A stretch of DNA of 64,000 nucleotides. It comes from ZC4RG30 sp035556135 (GTDB lineage Bacteria > Pseudomonadota > Gammaproteobacteria > Steroidobacterales > Steroidobacteraceae). Location: assembly GCA_035556135.1 (NCBI GenBank), contig DATMFO010000004.1, forward strand, positions 248,001-312,000, read 5' to 3'. The translations under genes and the position numbers were made by a program. Positions 16,450 through 25,328 of the stretch are shown in pieces (the first letter of the stretch is position 1; every line of letters starts with the position of its first letter). The notes under the pieces were generated by a model. That model was not told where the DNA came from. It saw nothing but the letters and a program-made list of their open reading frames with translations, and made no database searches.

Positions 16450-18165
16450 ATGTCCATCACGCTCGAACGGGTCACCAAGCGCTACCACGGCCAGCCCGTG
16501 GTCAACGATGTGTCGCTGGAAGTGGCCGAGGGCGAGTTCTTCGTGCTGCTCGGCCCAAGCGGCAGCGGCAAGAGCACTCTGCTGCGCGCCATCGCCGGCC
16601 TCGCCAACATCGACGGCGGCGCCATCTCCCTGCACGGCAATGACGTTACCCATGTCGGTGCGCGCGAGCGCGGCGTGGGGTTCGTATTCCAGAACTACGC
16701 CCTGTTCAAGCACCTCAGCGTCGCCGACAACATCGAGTTCGCGCTGCGCGTGCGCAGCGTGAAGGCCGCCGAACGCCGCGCACGCCGCAAGGAGCTGCTG
16801 AAGCTCGTCGCCCTCGAAGGCTACGACGACCGCCTGCCCGCACAACTCTCCGGCGGCCAGCAGCAGCGCGTCGCCGTGGCCCGCGCCCTCGCACATCGCC
16901 CTCCCGTGCTGCTGCTGGATGAACCCTTTGGCGCACTCGACGCCAAGATCCGCGAGGAGCTCCGCCGCACCATCCGCACCGTGCAGCAGGAGCTGGGCAT
17001 CACCACTATGCTCGTCACGCACGACCAGGAAGAAGCCTTCGCCCTCGCCGACCGCATCGGCGTGATGAACCTCGGCCGCCTGCTCGAAACCAGCGACCCG
17101 CACACGCTGTATGCACGCCCCACCACCCGCTTCGTCGCCACCTTCCTCGGTGCTGCGAACCTGCTGTTCGCGCGCCAGACCCAGGAAGGCATACACGTCG
17201 GACAGGCCCTGGTGGAAGCCACAGGCACGCAATCCGGCAGCGGCACGCGCGAGCACGAAGTGGTCGCCGTGCTGCGCCCCGAGGAAGTCGAACTCGCCGA
17301 ACAGGCCGAGATGCTCGCCTCCAGCCCCATCGGCTCCGCCGTGGTGGAAGAAGTCCAGTTCACCGGCGCACTGGAACGCCTGCGCCTGAAGCTGCTCGAC
17401 CCGTTCGTCTCCCTGCACGGCAATGGCGAAGGCGCCAGCGGACGCATCGACGCCACGCGCACCCAGTCCGAAACCCGTGCCGTGCCGCTGAAACCCGGCG
17501 ACCAGGTATTCCTCGGCGCGCGCCGCCTGCATGTGCTGCCCACGCCGCTGTCCAGCTTCGTGCTGCACGCACAGGATGAAGCCGCCGCGCAGCGCCTGCA
17601 GGACGACCCTGTTCTCAGCACGCTGGTCTCGCGCATGAAGACCCGCGTGGCCACACAGCTCACCGGCGATGACGCACCCCAGGGCGTGGCCGTCACCGGC
17701 GCAGGCGACCCCCTGCGCGCCATCGAACTGCTGCGCGCCGGTGCCAACGAGGCCCTGCTGCTCACCGGCCGCCCCGAACTGCCACAGCACCTGTGCATCC
17801 ACTGGGTGGATGAAGGCGCCCGCGGCGCCACGCTCGCCGTGGCCGCCAGCCTGCTGCGCCACCTCCCCTCCGAAGCCATCTGCGTCGCCGGCCGCAACAG
17901 CGGACGCGACGGCCGTCAGGCCGGCCTGCGCGCCCTCATCGATGCGCACTCCGAAGCCCGCGCCGTGCACGCACTCGAAACCCGCACCGAACTGCTCAAC
18001 GGCGAGCTGCCCAAGTCCCTGAACGACTACCTCGCCACCCTGGAGCTGCCCATGCTGGTGCTCGGCACCACCAACCTCGAGCAGGCCGGCCCGCTGCTGG
18101 GCTCCATCCTGCAGCACAACCCGCAGCTCCCCGTGCTCATCGTCTATCGCGAGAGGAGCGCCTGA
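16450..18165 (+). CDS. cysA: Sulfate/thiosulfate ABC importer ATPase CysA with extra C-terminal Usp-like domain
   Basis: Residues 1-235 are a CysA-type ATPase: Walker A GPSGSGKST, Q-loop FQNYALF, signature LSGGQQQRVAVARALA, Walker B VLLLDEPFGALD and the switch His in THDQEEA. A TOBE-like beta domain follows to about residue 360, the usual end of CysA. The product continues for another 200 residues with alternating strands and helices and a terminal VLGTTNLEQAGPLLGSIL, then VLIVYRE, a pattern like the nucleotide-binding end of universal stress proteins. It energises sulfate uptake with CysT and CysW. The extra domain is unusual and could tie transport to energy state (inference). It overlaps cysT by one base. 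Confidence 0.88.
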   Translation: MSITLERVTKRYHGQPVVNDVSLEVAEGEFFVLLGPSGSGKSTLLRAIAGLANIDGGAISLHGNDVTHVGARERGVGFVFQNYALFKHLSVADNIEFALRVRSVKAAERRARRKELLKLVALEGYDDRLPAQLSGGQQQRVAVARALAHRPPVLLLDEPFGALDAKIREELRRTIRTVQQELGITTMLVTHDQEEAFALADRIGVMNLGRLLETSDPHTLYARPTTRFVATFLGAANLLFARQTQEGIHVGQALVEATGTQSGSGTREHEVVAVLRPEEVELAEQAEMLASSPIGSAVVEEVQFTGALERLRLKLLDPFVSLHGNGEGASGRIDATRTQSETRAVPLKPGDQVFLGARRLHVLPTPLSSFVLHAQDEAAAQRLQDDPVLSTLVSRMKTRVATQLTGDDAPQGVAVTGAGDPLRAIELLRAGANEALLLTGRPELPQHLCIHWVDEGARGATLAVAASLLRHLPSEAICVAGRNSGRDGRQAGLRALIDAHSEARAVHALETRTELLNGELPKSLNDYLATLELPMLVLGTTNLEQAGPLLGSILQHNPQLPVLIVYRERSA

Positions 18166-19001
18166 TGCTCCGCCGCGAACGCAATGTACTGCCCGGCTTC
18201 GGCCTCACCCTGGGCTTCACCACCTTCTTCCTCACCGCCATCGTGCTGCTGCCGCTGGCCGCACTGGTGATGAAGGGCGCCGGTATGACGCTGGAGCGTT
18301 TCATCGACGTCGTGACCGACCCCCGCGCCGTCGCCTCCTACAAACTCAGCTTCGGCGCCGCATTCCTTGCCGCAGCCATCAACCTCGTGTTCGGTTTCAT
18401 CGTCGCCTGGGTGCTGGTGCGCTACCGCTTTCCCGGCCGCCGCATCGTCGATGCCATTATCGACATGCCCTTCGCCCTGCCCACCGCCGTCTCCGGCATC
18501 GCCCTCACCGCCGTATTCGCCAGCAACGGCTGGATCGGCCAACACCTGGAGCCGCTGGGCATCAAGGTCGCCTACACCCAGCTTGGCATCACCATCGCCC
18601 TCACCCTGATCGGCATGCCCTTCGTGGTGCGCGCCATCCAGCCCGCCCTGCAGGAACTGCCGAAGGATGTGGAGGAAGTCTCCGCCACGCTCGGCGCCGG
18701 CAACTTCTACACCTTCCGCCGCGTGATCTTCCCCGCGCTGCTGCCCGCCACCCTCACCGGCTTCGCGCTGGCCTTCGCCCGCGGCATTGGCGAATACGGC
18801 TCGGTGATCTTCATCGCCGGCAACATCCCGCTGCAGACGGAGATCACCCCGCTGCTGATCATCATCCGCCTGGAGGAATACGACTACGCCGCCGCCGCCG
18901 CGCTGGGCTGCGTGATGCTGTTCATCTCCTTCCTGATGCTGCTGTCGATCAACCTGATCCAGCAGTGGGGCCGCAAGCGCGCCCATGGAGCGCGCACATG
19001 A
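18165..19001 (+). CDS. cysT: Sulfate ABC transporter permease CysT
   Basis: The 278-residue protein has six hydrophobic segments and the cytoplasmic EAA loop (EEVSATLGAGNFYTFRRV) that docks on the ATPase. Segments DMPFALPTAVSGIALTAVF and ARGIGEYGSVIFIAGNIP are diagnostic for CysT/CysU rather than for molybdate or phosphate permeases. It forms the membrane channel with CysW for sulfate or thiosulfate delivered by a periplasmic binding protein. Here the only visible binding protein gene (sbp) lies 19 kb away. Its ATG at 18165 shares bases with the cysA stop (TGATG), and its stop overlaps cysW. Confidence 0.95.
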   Translation: MLRRERNVLPGFGLTLGFTTFFLTAIVLLPLAALVMKGAGMTLERFIDVVTDPRAVASYKLSFGAAFLAAAINLVFGFIVAWVLVRYRFPGRRIVDAIIDMPFALPTAVSGIALTAVFASNGWIGQHLEPLGIKVAYTQLGITIALTLIGMPFVVRAIQPALQELPKDVEEVSATLGAGNFYTFRRVIFPALLPATLTGFALAFARGIGEYGSVIFIAGNIPLQTEITPLLIIIRLEEYDYAAAAALGCVMLFISFLMLLSINLIQQWGRKRAHGART

Positions 19002-19795
19002 CGCGCGTCATCCTCATCGCCATCGCACTGCTGTTCCTCGGCGGACTGCTGTTCGCCCCCCTGGCCGTGGTCTTCGTCAGCGCGCTGGAGAACGGCTGGC
19101 TCGCCTGGATCGACAGCTTCAGGGACACCGACACTCTCGCCGCCATCCGCCTCACGCTGCTCACCGCCGGCATCGTGGTGCCACTGAACACGGTATTCGG
19201 CGTCGCCGCCGCCTGGTGCATCGCCAAGTTCGAGTTCCGCGGCAAGAGCCTGCTGCTCACCCTCATCGACCTGCCGCTGGCCGTCTCTCCCGTGGTCTCC
19301 GGCCTGGTCTACGTGCTGCTCTTCGGCCTGCAGGGCTGGTTCGGCCTGTGGCTGCAGGAACACAACATCAGCATCATCTTCGCGCTGCCCGGCATCGTGC
19401 TGGCCACCATGTTCGTCACCTTCCCCTATGTGGCGCGCGAGCTGATCCCGCTGATGCAGCAGCTGGGCAATGACGAGGAGGAAGCCGCCATCACGCTGGG
19501 CGCCGGCGGCTGGTTCACGTTTTTCCGCGTCACCCTGCCGCGCATCCGCTGGGGCCTGCTCTATGGCGTGATCCTCTGCAATGCACGCGCCATGGGCGAA
19601 TTCGGCGCCGTGTCGGTGGTCTCCGGCCACATCCGGGGCCTGACCAACACCATGCCCCTGCACATCGAGATCCTTTACCAGGAATACAGCTTCACCGCGG
19701 CCTTCGCCGTGGCGTCGCTGCTGTCCCTGCTCGCAGTCGTTACCCTCATACTGAAGTCACTGCTCGAATGGCGAACCGGATTGCATCATCGTTGA
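18998..19795 (+). CDS. cysW: Sulfate ABC transporter permease CysW
   Basis: The 265-residue permease starts at ATG 18998, overlapping the cysT stop (ATGA). It shows hydrophobic segments, the EAA loop EEEAAITLGAGGWFTFFRVT and CysW-typical stretches PLAVSPVVSGLVYVLLFG and NARAMGEFGAVSVVSGHI. It is the partner of CysT in the sulfate/thiosulfate importer. Its last 28 bp overlap the start of the sensor kinase gene, so the kinase and regulator are translated from the same message as the transporter. Confidence 0.95.
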   Translation: MTRVILIAIALLFLGGLLFAPLAVVFVSALENGWLAWIDSFRDTDTLAAIRLTLLTAGIVVPLNTVFGVAAAWCIAKFEFRGKSLLLTLIDLPLAVSPVVSGLVYVLLFGLQGWFGLWLQEHNISIIFALPGIVLATMFVTFPYVARELIPLMQQLGNDEEEAAITLGAGGWFTFFRVTLPRIRWGLLYGVILCNARAMGEFGAVSVVSGHIRGLTNTMPLHIEILYQEYSFTAAFAVASLLSLLAVVTLILKSLLEWRTGLHHR

Positions 19796-21912
19796 AGCGC
19801 TGGCTGCCGGATGACGACACGCTGGCGGCCATCAAGGACCTGCCGCCCCGTCGCGGCAGCCTCGGCTGGTGGCTGGCCGGCATCCAGGTGTTGCTGGTGC
19901 TGGTCGTCGCCGCCGGCGTGTCGTGGGCCGCCATCGGCGTGCTCGAAGACCTGGCCGACAACCGCCTGCGCGGCGAAGTGCAGCTCGCCGGCGCCGACGC
20001 CCGCGCCGGCATCACCCGCGCCAGCGAGGATGCCCTCGCCTTCGCGCGCGTGCTTTCCGACCGCCCCACCCTGCGCCGCCTGCTGCGCGACCGCGACCTC
20101 GCCAACATCCCGCCCTTCCTGCAGCGCTTCTGCACCCGCGCCGGCGCCGACTCCTGCGCCGTGATCGAGAACGGTGTAGTGCTGGCCACCGCCGGCCTCC
20201 CCGTGCCGTGGGAGGCCATGCGCGCCGCCGCTGCCGAACAAGGCGAGCGTTTCATGGTCGCCCCGCAGGGCGAGCCCAATTCCTGGTTGGGCGCTGATGC
20301 TGCCCTCGGCGCAGACGGCGCCAGCGAGGCCGTACCCGGCGCGCAGGTGCTCGTGGCCCGCCGCCTCGACGATGACTTCGCCGCTTCCCTCGCCAGCCAC
20401 GAGGGCGTGGTGCTGAAGCTGCGCAACTACCGCCTGTTCCAGAGCGGCCCCGAAGACGCCTTCACCGCCCTGCACACCGCCGCACTCGCCGACGGCAACT
20501 TCGCCGTCGCCCACATCGAGAGCCAGAACCTCTACGCCGCCAGCCACCCCGTGTTCTCCACCACCGGCGAAGGCATCGCGCTGCTCGAGACGCGGCTTTC
20601 CACCGCCGCCATGCAGAAGGAAGTCGGCGCGCTGCAGACCCGCCTCATCTGGGTGGCCGTGCTGCTCGCCGCCGCCGCGCTGTTCGGCGGCCTCTTGCTT
20701 GGCCGCCGCGTCACCCTGCCCACCCAGGCCCTCACCGCCGCCGCCGCGCGCCTCGGCCAAGGCGACTTCGCCGCCGCCATTCCCCGCGGCGGCCCCGCCG
20801 AGATTGGCCAGCTCGCCCACACCATGGACGACATGCGCCGCAACCTCATCGACCTCACCGGCACGCTGCGGGCGCGCGAGGCCGAGGCCAAGGCCGTGCT
20901 CGACGGCATCGTCGAGGGCGTGTACGCCGTCGATGCCGACCGCAAGATCCGCTACCTCAACGACCGCGCCGCCAAACTGCTCGGCATCAACGCCACCGAA
21001 GCCATCGGCCGCTTCTGCGGCGACGTGCTCAATCCCCGCCCCGTCGGCACCGAGTTGCCCTGCGAGCGGCTCTGCCCCATCCGCCACGCGCGCACCAGCG
21101 GCGAGGGCAAAGCCGTGGAATACCTCGCCACCCCCGCCGGCAATCGCCGCATGGTGCTCACCAGCTCGCGTCCCGTCGACGGCCTGCAAGTGCAGGTGAT
21201 CCGCGACGAGACCGAGCTCGAAGCCGTGCGCCGCGCGCGCGACACCGTGCTCGCCAATGTGTCGCATGAGTTCCGCACCCCGCTGGCCGCGCAGCTCGCC
21301 TCCATCGAGCTGCTGCGCGAAGGCCTTACGACCAGCCCGCCCGAGAAGCTGGAGGAACTGGTGCTCTCGCTGGAGCGCGGCACCGTGCGCCTCACGCAGC
21401 TCATCGACAACCTGCTGGAGAGCGTGCGCATCGAAGCCGGCCAGCTCGACATCCGCCGCCAGGGCATCGAGCTCGATGGCGTGATCGAGGATGCAGTGGC
21501 CACCGTCGAGCCGCTGCTGCGCCAGCGCGGCCAGAACATCGTGCGCGAAGTCGGCGAAGAGCTCAGCCTGCAGGGCGATGCCGTGCGCCTCACCCAGGTG
21601 CTCGTGAACCTGCTCGCGAACGCCAGCAAGTTCGCCCCCGAAGGCACGCCCATCCGCATCGGCGCTGGGCGCAAGCAAGGCCAGGTCATCGCCTGGGTGG
21701 AAGATGAAGGCCCCGGCCCGCCCGAAGGTGCGCTGGAATCCGTGTTCGAGCGCTTCAGCCGCGGCGGCGTGGAACCCGCGCCAAGCGGCATGGGATTGGG
21801 GCTTTCCATCTCGCGCTCCATCGCCGAAAGGCACGGCGGTACACTGACGGCAACGCGCACCGCCGAGGCGCGCACCCGGTTCACGCTCACACTGCCCGCC
21901 GAGAACGCATGA
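19768..21912 (+). CDS. Membrane sensor histidine kinase co-transcribed with sulfate importer
   Basis: The order of parts in this 714-residue kinase is: a first membrane helix at about 33-57, a periplasmic sensing domain of about 230 residues with two Cys (RFCTRAGADSC), a second membrane helix at about 290-312, a HAMP region, a PAS domain at about 375-475, the phosphoacceptor His near residue 499 in ANVSHEFRTPL, and a HATPase domain with NLLANASKF and GMGLGLSISRS. The PAS domain has Cys 417, 432 and 436, which may be redox- or metal-active. It is translated from inside the cysW end and overlaps the response regulator start. By position it should sense sulfur or sulfate status, which is inference. 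Confidence 0.9.
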   Translation: MANRIASSLKRWLPDDDTLAAIKDLPPRRGSLGWWLAGIQVLLVLVVAAGVSWAAIGVLEDLADNRLRGEVQLAGADARAGITRASEDALAFARVLSDRPTLRRLLRDRDLANIPPFLQRFCTRAGADSCAVIENGVVLATAGLPVPWEAMRAAAAEQGERFMVAPQGEPNSWLGADAALGADGASEAVPGAQVLVARRLDDDFAASLASHEGVVLKLRNYRLFQSGPEDAFTALHTAALADGNFAVAHIESQNLYAASHPVFSTTGEGIALLETRLSTAAMQKEVGALQTRLIWVAVLLAAAALFGGLLLGRRVTLPTQALTAAAARLGQGDFAAAIPRGGPAEIGQLAHTMDDMRRNLIDLTGTLRAREAEAKAVLDGIVEGVYAVDADRKIRYLNDRAAKLLGINATEAIGRFCGDVLNPRPVGTELPCERLCPIRHARTSGEGKAVEYLATPAGNRRMVLTSSRPVDGLQVQVIRDETELEAVRRARDTVLANVSHEFRTPLAAQLASIELLREGLTTSPPEKLEELVLSLERGTVRLTQLIDNLLESVRIEAGQLDIRRQGIELDGVIEDAVATVEPLLRQRGQNIVREVGEELSLQGDAVRLTQVLVNLLANASKFAPEGTPIRIGAGRKQGQVIAWVEDEGPGPPEGALESVFERFSRGGVEPAPSGMGLGLSISRSIAERHGGTLTATRTAEARTRFTLTLPAENA

Positions 21913-22586
21913 AGATTCTGGTCGCCGACGACGATCCGGACCTGCTGGACCTGGTTGCCTATGCGCTGGGCCAGGCCGGGTTCCTGGTGGTGAAGGCGAA
22001 GAGCGGGACGGAAGCGCTGGCCGGGTTTGATGAGGAAGCACCGGATCTGGTGATCCTCGATATCAACATGCCTGGGGCGACGGGGTTTGAGGTGTGCGCG
22101 AGCCTGAGGGAGAAAGGGAGCACGCCGATCATCATGCTGACGGCGCGGGGGGAGGAGCAGGATCTTGTGAAGGCGCTGGAACTGGGCGCCGACGACTATC
22201 TCACCAAGCCGTTCAGCCCCAAGACTCTTCTGGCACGCATCAAGGCCCTGCTGCGCAGGGCGAAGATCGAGGGCGCCGCGGCCCCCATGAGCGCTGGCAG
22301 AGTAACCCTCGATGCGAGCGACAGCACCGTCCGTATCGGCGCAGACCAGCCTATTGCTCTCACGAAACTGGAGTTCCGCCTGATGCAGGCCTTGTTGGCA
22401 CAGTCCGGCAGAGCCGTTCATTCGGATCGGCTGCTCGGACTGGTATGGGGTCATCGCGGAGCCGGAGACCGGCAGTTGCTGAAGCAACTTGTTCATCGGT
22501 TGAGACAGAAGATTGAGCCCAACCCAAGTGCACCCCGACTTCTTCAGACTGCAGCCGTTTCCGGATATAAGCTACTCGTAGATTAA
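21909..22586 (+). CDS. OmpR/PhoB-family response regulator
   Basis: A receiver domain (VADDDPDLLDL, phospho-acceptor Asp in LVILDINMPG, Thr in MLTARG, Lys in TKPFSP) is joined to a winged-helix output domain (TKLEFRLMQALLAQSGRAVH to GYKLLVD). It is the partner of the kinase whose stop it overlaps (ATGA). OmpR-type regulators bind direct repeats with about 11-bp spacing, the pattern found upstream of cysA and of the TonB receptor gene, so it may control both. The final third of the gene is visibly poorer in G+C than the operon before it and abuts the low-GC island. Confidence 0.92.
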   Translation: MKILVADDDPDLLDLVAYALGQAGFLVVKAKSGTEALAGFDEEAPDLVILDINMPGATGFEVCASLREKGSTPIIMLTARGEEQDLVKALELGADDYLTKPFSPKTLLARIKALLRRAKIEGAAAPMSAGRVTLDASDSTVRIGADQPIALTKLEFRLMQALLAQSGRAVHSDRLLGLVWGHRGAGDRQLLKQLVHRLRQKIEPNPSAPRLLQTAAVSGYKLLVD

Positions 22587-23145
22587 GTATGGAGAAGGAC
22601 ACACCCCCTTGTCGTAGCTGACTCTTAGGTGAGGTGTCAACTCGGCGCGCTTCAGAATGCGCAATCGAACGTATCGACGACCCACTCCAAGGCCTCGACA
22701 CCAATAGAAAGTCGTGCCAAAAGGTAGGGAATTGGATTTCCTAGATTTTGTACACAAGAACTCTGGCGCGTTGAGCGCTGTACTCGCCGTGGCCGTGGCG
22801 GCTGCTACCGTCGTTTAACTCGATAGTAAAAATCACGGTCCAATAATTCGGACGGCTTTAGACATCGTCACGCTTCGAATCTGCAATACAGGCTAAGGCC
22901 TACGCTCGCCGCCCAGTGAAACTGCGTGGCTTATCTGACGAGGACACCTCGCGGAAGATCACTCATGAATTTTCACTTGCCAGCGGGAATTTCGTCTCAC
23001 TCGAGCGCACTCTCGCCGATTCAGACTCCAACACTGCTGAATGCGCGCCAGCTGTTGAGTAGATATGCGCATTTGGGCATTCTAGTTTGTTCGAAATCTA
23101 GCAGCCCGCCCAAGAATGCGGGTCACGCCATACTGAGGTGGAATC
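22587..23145. other. Gene-poor, lower-GC stretch at the island's left edge
   Basis: This 559-bp stretch between the response regulator and the AAA ATPase has clearly lower G+C than its left neighbour. I see no convincing gene, tRNA, terminator or direct repeat in it. A 76-codon GTG-initiated frame (22926-23156) overlaps the ATPase start by 11 bp but has no recognisable features. The promoter of the ATPase-TOPRIM pair presumably lies in the right half. The left boundary of the island is somewhere around 22300-22600. Confidence 0.5.
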
Positions 23146-24489
23146 ATGAATGTTGACTCATTCCGCGTTCGCATAGTGCGCGTTTCTATTTCCCAGCTAT
23201 ATGGACTCTACGATCATCACATCGTTCTGAATCGCGAAGAGCGGGTAACCATACTTCACGGCCCCAATGGCGTTGGCAAATCGATGCTTCTTCGAATGGT
23301 TGCGGCGTTTTTCTCGGGAAGGTACCGCGATTTCACGCTCGTGCCGTTTCGAGATTTCACTATTGCTTTATCCGACGGATCAATTGTTGCGATCCACTGG
23401 CCTGACGGCGGAATTGGAGCGCGTCAATCAGCAACAATTTGCGTGACAATCTCGGGTCCAGATACCGTGCGATATGAGCTACCCATCGTCAGCGCATATG
23501 AACAAATAGCGACGCAGATTGAACGCTCTTCAGCCAATGTTGGTCGATCTTCAGACGGAAGGTTTATCGATTTTCGAAACGGCCTGTGGCTAACAGCGGA
23601 GGAAGTTGTCGATCGATTCGGCAGTGCAGAGGAAGCCTCTCTGGCGAGATTCGTAAAGTCAGATGACGAACCCAAGGAGGCGCGAACCTTAAGGTCAAGA
23701 GTTTCCGTTCACTATGTTGAGACTCAACGCCTCTTAAGAAGTCCAGACCCACTCCCTCGGGCCGAAAAGAAGCCCATGATTGCAACGGTGAGGTCGTACT
23801 CCGACGACATTGTCAGACAAATTAGTCGGACACTTACCAGGTATGGCACAGAGTCCCAAAAACTCGATCAAACCTTCCCCCAACGCCTTATCGGAAGTCA
23901 ACTTCCGACAGTTTCCCCAGGCCACCTCAAGGAAAAACTTGGTGCATTGGATAGACGGCAAAGCGATCTCAACTCACTCGGATTGATTGACAAAGTTAGC
24001 TACCAATCTTTGCTCCCATTTCAAATAGATCAGCTGGATGACACTAAGCGAAGCGTGATGGCGCTATATGTCGCGGACACCGAGACAAAGCTCAGCCTTC
24101 TTGACGATCTCTCTACGAGAGTGCGTCTACTCGTACAAAGCGTAAACGGAAAGTTCAGAAATAAGACACTTGGCGTTAGCCGCGAACGTGGCCTGCAAAT
24201 TTTCGACAAATATGGAACCCTGGTGCCACTCGAGTTCCTCTCCTCTGGAGAGCAGCACGAGTTGGTGCTTTGGTACGATTTGCTATTCAAAGTTGAAAGC
24301 AATTCATTGGTTCTGATTGATGAGCCAGAACTATCTCTACACGTAACATGGCAAAAGAAATTTCTACCGGAACTAATGGAAACTGCTCGCACCGTTCCAT
24401 TCGACACCATTATTGCAACCCACTCTCCATTCATCATCGGCGACCGATTGGACCTCACTGTCCCTCTGGATGCGGACGTCGATCAATGA
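23146..24489 (+). CDS. ariA: AAA ATPase, PARIS AriA-like anti-phage component
   Basis: The 447-residue protein is an ABC-like AAA_15/AAA_21 ATPase: Walker A GPNGVGKS near residue 39, a signature-like LSSGEQHE near 365, Walker B LVLIDEPELSLH near 387 and a terminal ATHSPFIIG. A long helical insertion lies between the two halves. This build and length, followed with ATGA overlap by a DUF4435/TOPRIM gene, is the arrangement of the PARIS defence system, where the ATPase forms a cage that holds the TOPRIM effector until a phage anti-restriction protein is sensed. The ribosome site GAGGTGG precedes ATG 23146. Codon use and G+C are lower than the surroundings, a sign of horizontal transfer. A different AAA-DUF4435 system is possible. 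Confidence 0.75.
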   Translation: MNVDSFRVRIVRVSISQLYGLYDHHIVLNREERVTILHGPNGVGKSMLLRMVAAFFSGRYRDFTLVPFRDFTIALSDGSIVAIHWPDGGIGARQSATICVTISGPDTVRYELPIVSAYEQIATQIERSSANVGRSSDGRFIDFRNGLWLTAEEVVDRFGSAEEASLARFVKSDDEPKEARTLRSRVSVHYVETQRLLRSPDPLPRAEKKPMIATVRSYSDDIVRQISRTLTRYGTESQKLDQTFPQRLIGSQLPTVSPGHLKEKLGALDRRQSDLNSLGLIDKVSYQSLLPFQIDQLDDTKRSVMALYVADTETKLSLLDDLSTRVRLLVQSVNGKFRNKTLGVSRERGLQIFDKYGTLVPLEFLSSGEQHELVLWYDLLFKVESNSLVLIDEPELSLHVTWQKKFLPELMETARTVPFDTIIATHSPFIIGDRLDLTVPLDADVDQ

Positions 24490-25328
24490 ATTTTCAGGGT
24501 ATACCTCGAAGCGCCGGGGACGTCGCCTCTGAGATTGCAATGTCGAGGCTGAATTGGACCGGGTCATTTCTCGTAGTTGAAGGTCCTTCTGACTCCAAAT
24601 TTTGGCGCCCCAGAAAGTCGGAGTTCTGCGAAATCGTGATTGCGATGGGTAGACATCAGGTACTTGGAAGCGTGCAACTAGCTTGTGACTCTGGCATGCG
24701 CGGGGTGCTCGGGATTGTCGACGATGACTTCGATACCTTACTTGGGGAGCCCCATCAAGTTAGGAATGTGGTTTCAACCGAGCCGCGTGACCTAGAAGGC
24801 ACACTACTTAGGTCAAGGGCTCTCGATAGAGTCGTGGGAGAGCTAGGAGACGAAACCAAACTCAAGGCATTTCTTGCACGGGAGGGTCTACTAAGAGATG
24901 CGCTGCTCTCGCGCGCAGGACTTTTTGGAAGACTCCGTTGGCTGGCGTTTACTCAGCCAAAGCCTTTAGATTTGAAGCCTCTGAAGCCGTCGCGATTTGT
25001 CGACCTGTCGAATTGGACATACGACACCCAAGCAATTCTTGCTGAGGCCGTACGATTGGGGTTGGCGACTGATGTGCCCTCGCTTTCTGCTACCTTGGCG
25101 ACACTTCCCCCGAAAGACCCGTGGCACACTTGCCGCGGACACGATCTGATTGAGATTCTTGCGCATGGTTTTCGATGCGTGATTGGGTCCACACAGGTTG
25201 ACGCGGATGAGATCTGTTCCCTTCTTCGTGCAGGAATGGATGACACCGAATTCCGAACCGGTCGGCTCTGGGCGGACCTGTCGCGCTGGGAGCAAGACAA
25301 TGCTTCCTATTTGATCCTGCGAAGATAA
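24486..25328 (+). CDS. ariB: DUF4435/TOPRIM protein, PARIS AriB-like effector
   Basis: The start at 24486 (MNFQGIPRS) overlaps the ATPase stop by ATGA, while the open frame upstream is non-coding. The 280-residue product has the TOPRIM acidic motifs of DUF4435: Glu 32 in FLVVEGPSDSKFW and the Asp cluster 79-83 in LGIVDDDFD. In PARIS, the AriB effector is released by AriA and acts as a nuclease (tRNA cleavage in the studied Escherichia coli system), causing growth arrest of infected cells. The C-terminal half contains WHTCRGHDLIEIL, often conserved in DUF4435. The key acidic residues are intact, so the effector could be active. Naming rests on gene pair, order and motifs. Confidence 0.75.
   Translation: MNFQGIPRSAGDVASEIAMSRLNWTGSFLVVEGPSDSKFWRPRKSEFCEIVIAMGRHQVLGSVQLACDSGMRGVLGIVDDDFDTLLGEPHQVRNVVSTEPRDLEGTLLRSRALDRVVGELGDETKLKAFLAREGLLRDALLSRAGLFGRLRWLAFTQPKPLDLKPLKPSRFVDLSNWTYDTQAILAEAVRLGLATDVPSLSATLATLPPKDPWHTCRGHDLIEILAHGFRCVIGSTQVDADEICSLLRAGMDDTEFRTGRLWADLSRWEQDNASYLILRR

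Noticed and set aside
19786..22041. Long minus-strand open frame opposite the sensor kinase
   Set aside because: Low-complexity composition rich in Ala, Gly, His and Gln with no domain; it is an antisense shadow of the kinase gene.
22926..23156. 76-codon GTG frame before the AAA ATPase
   Set aside because: No recognisable feature and weak start context; it overlaps the ATPase start. A small defence-linked gene cannot be excluded but is not supported.
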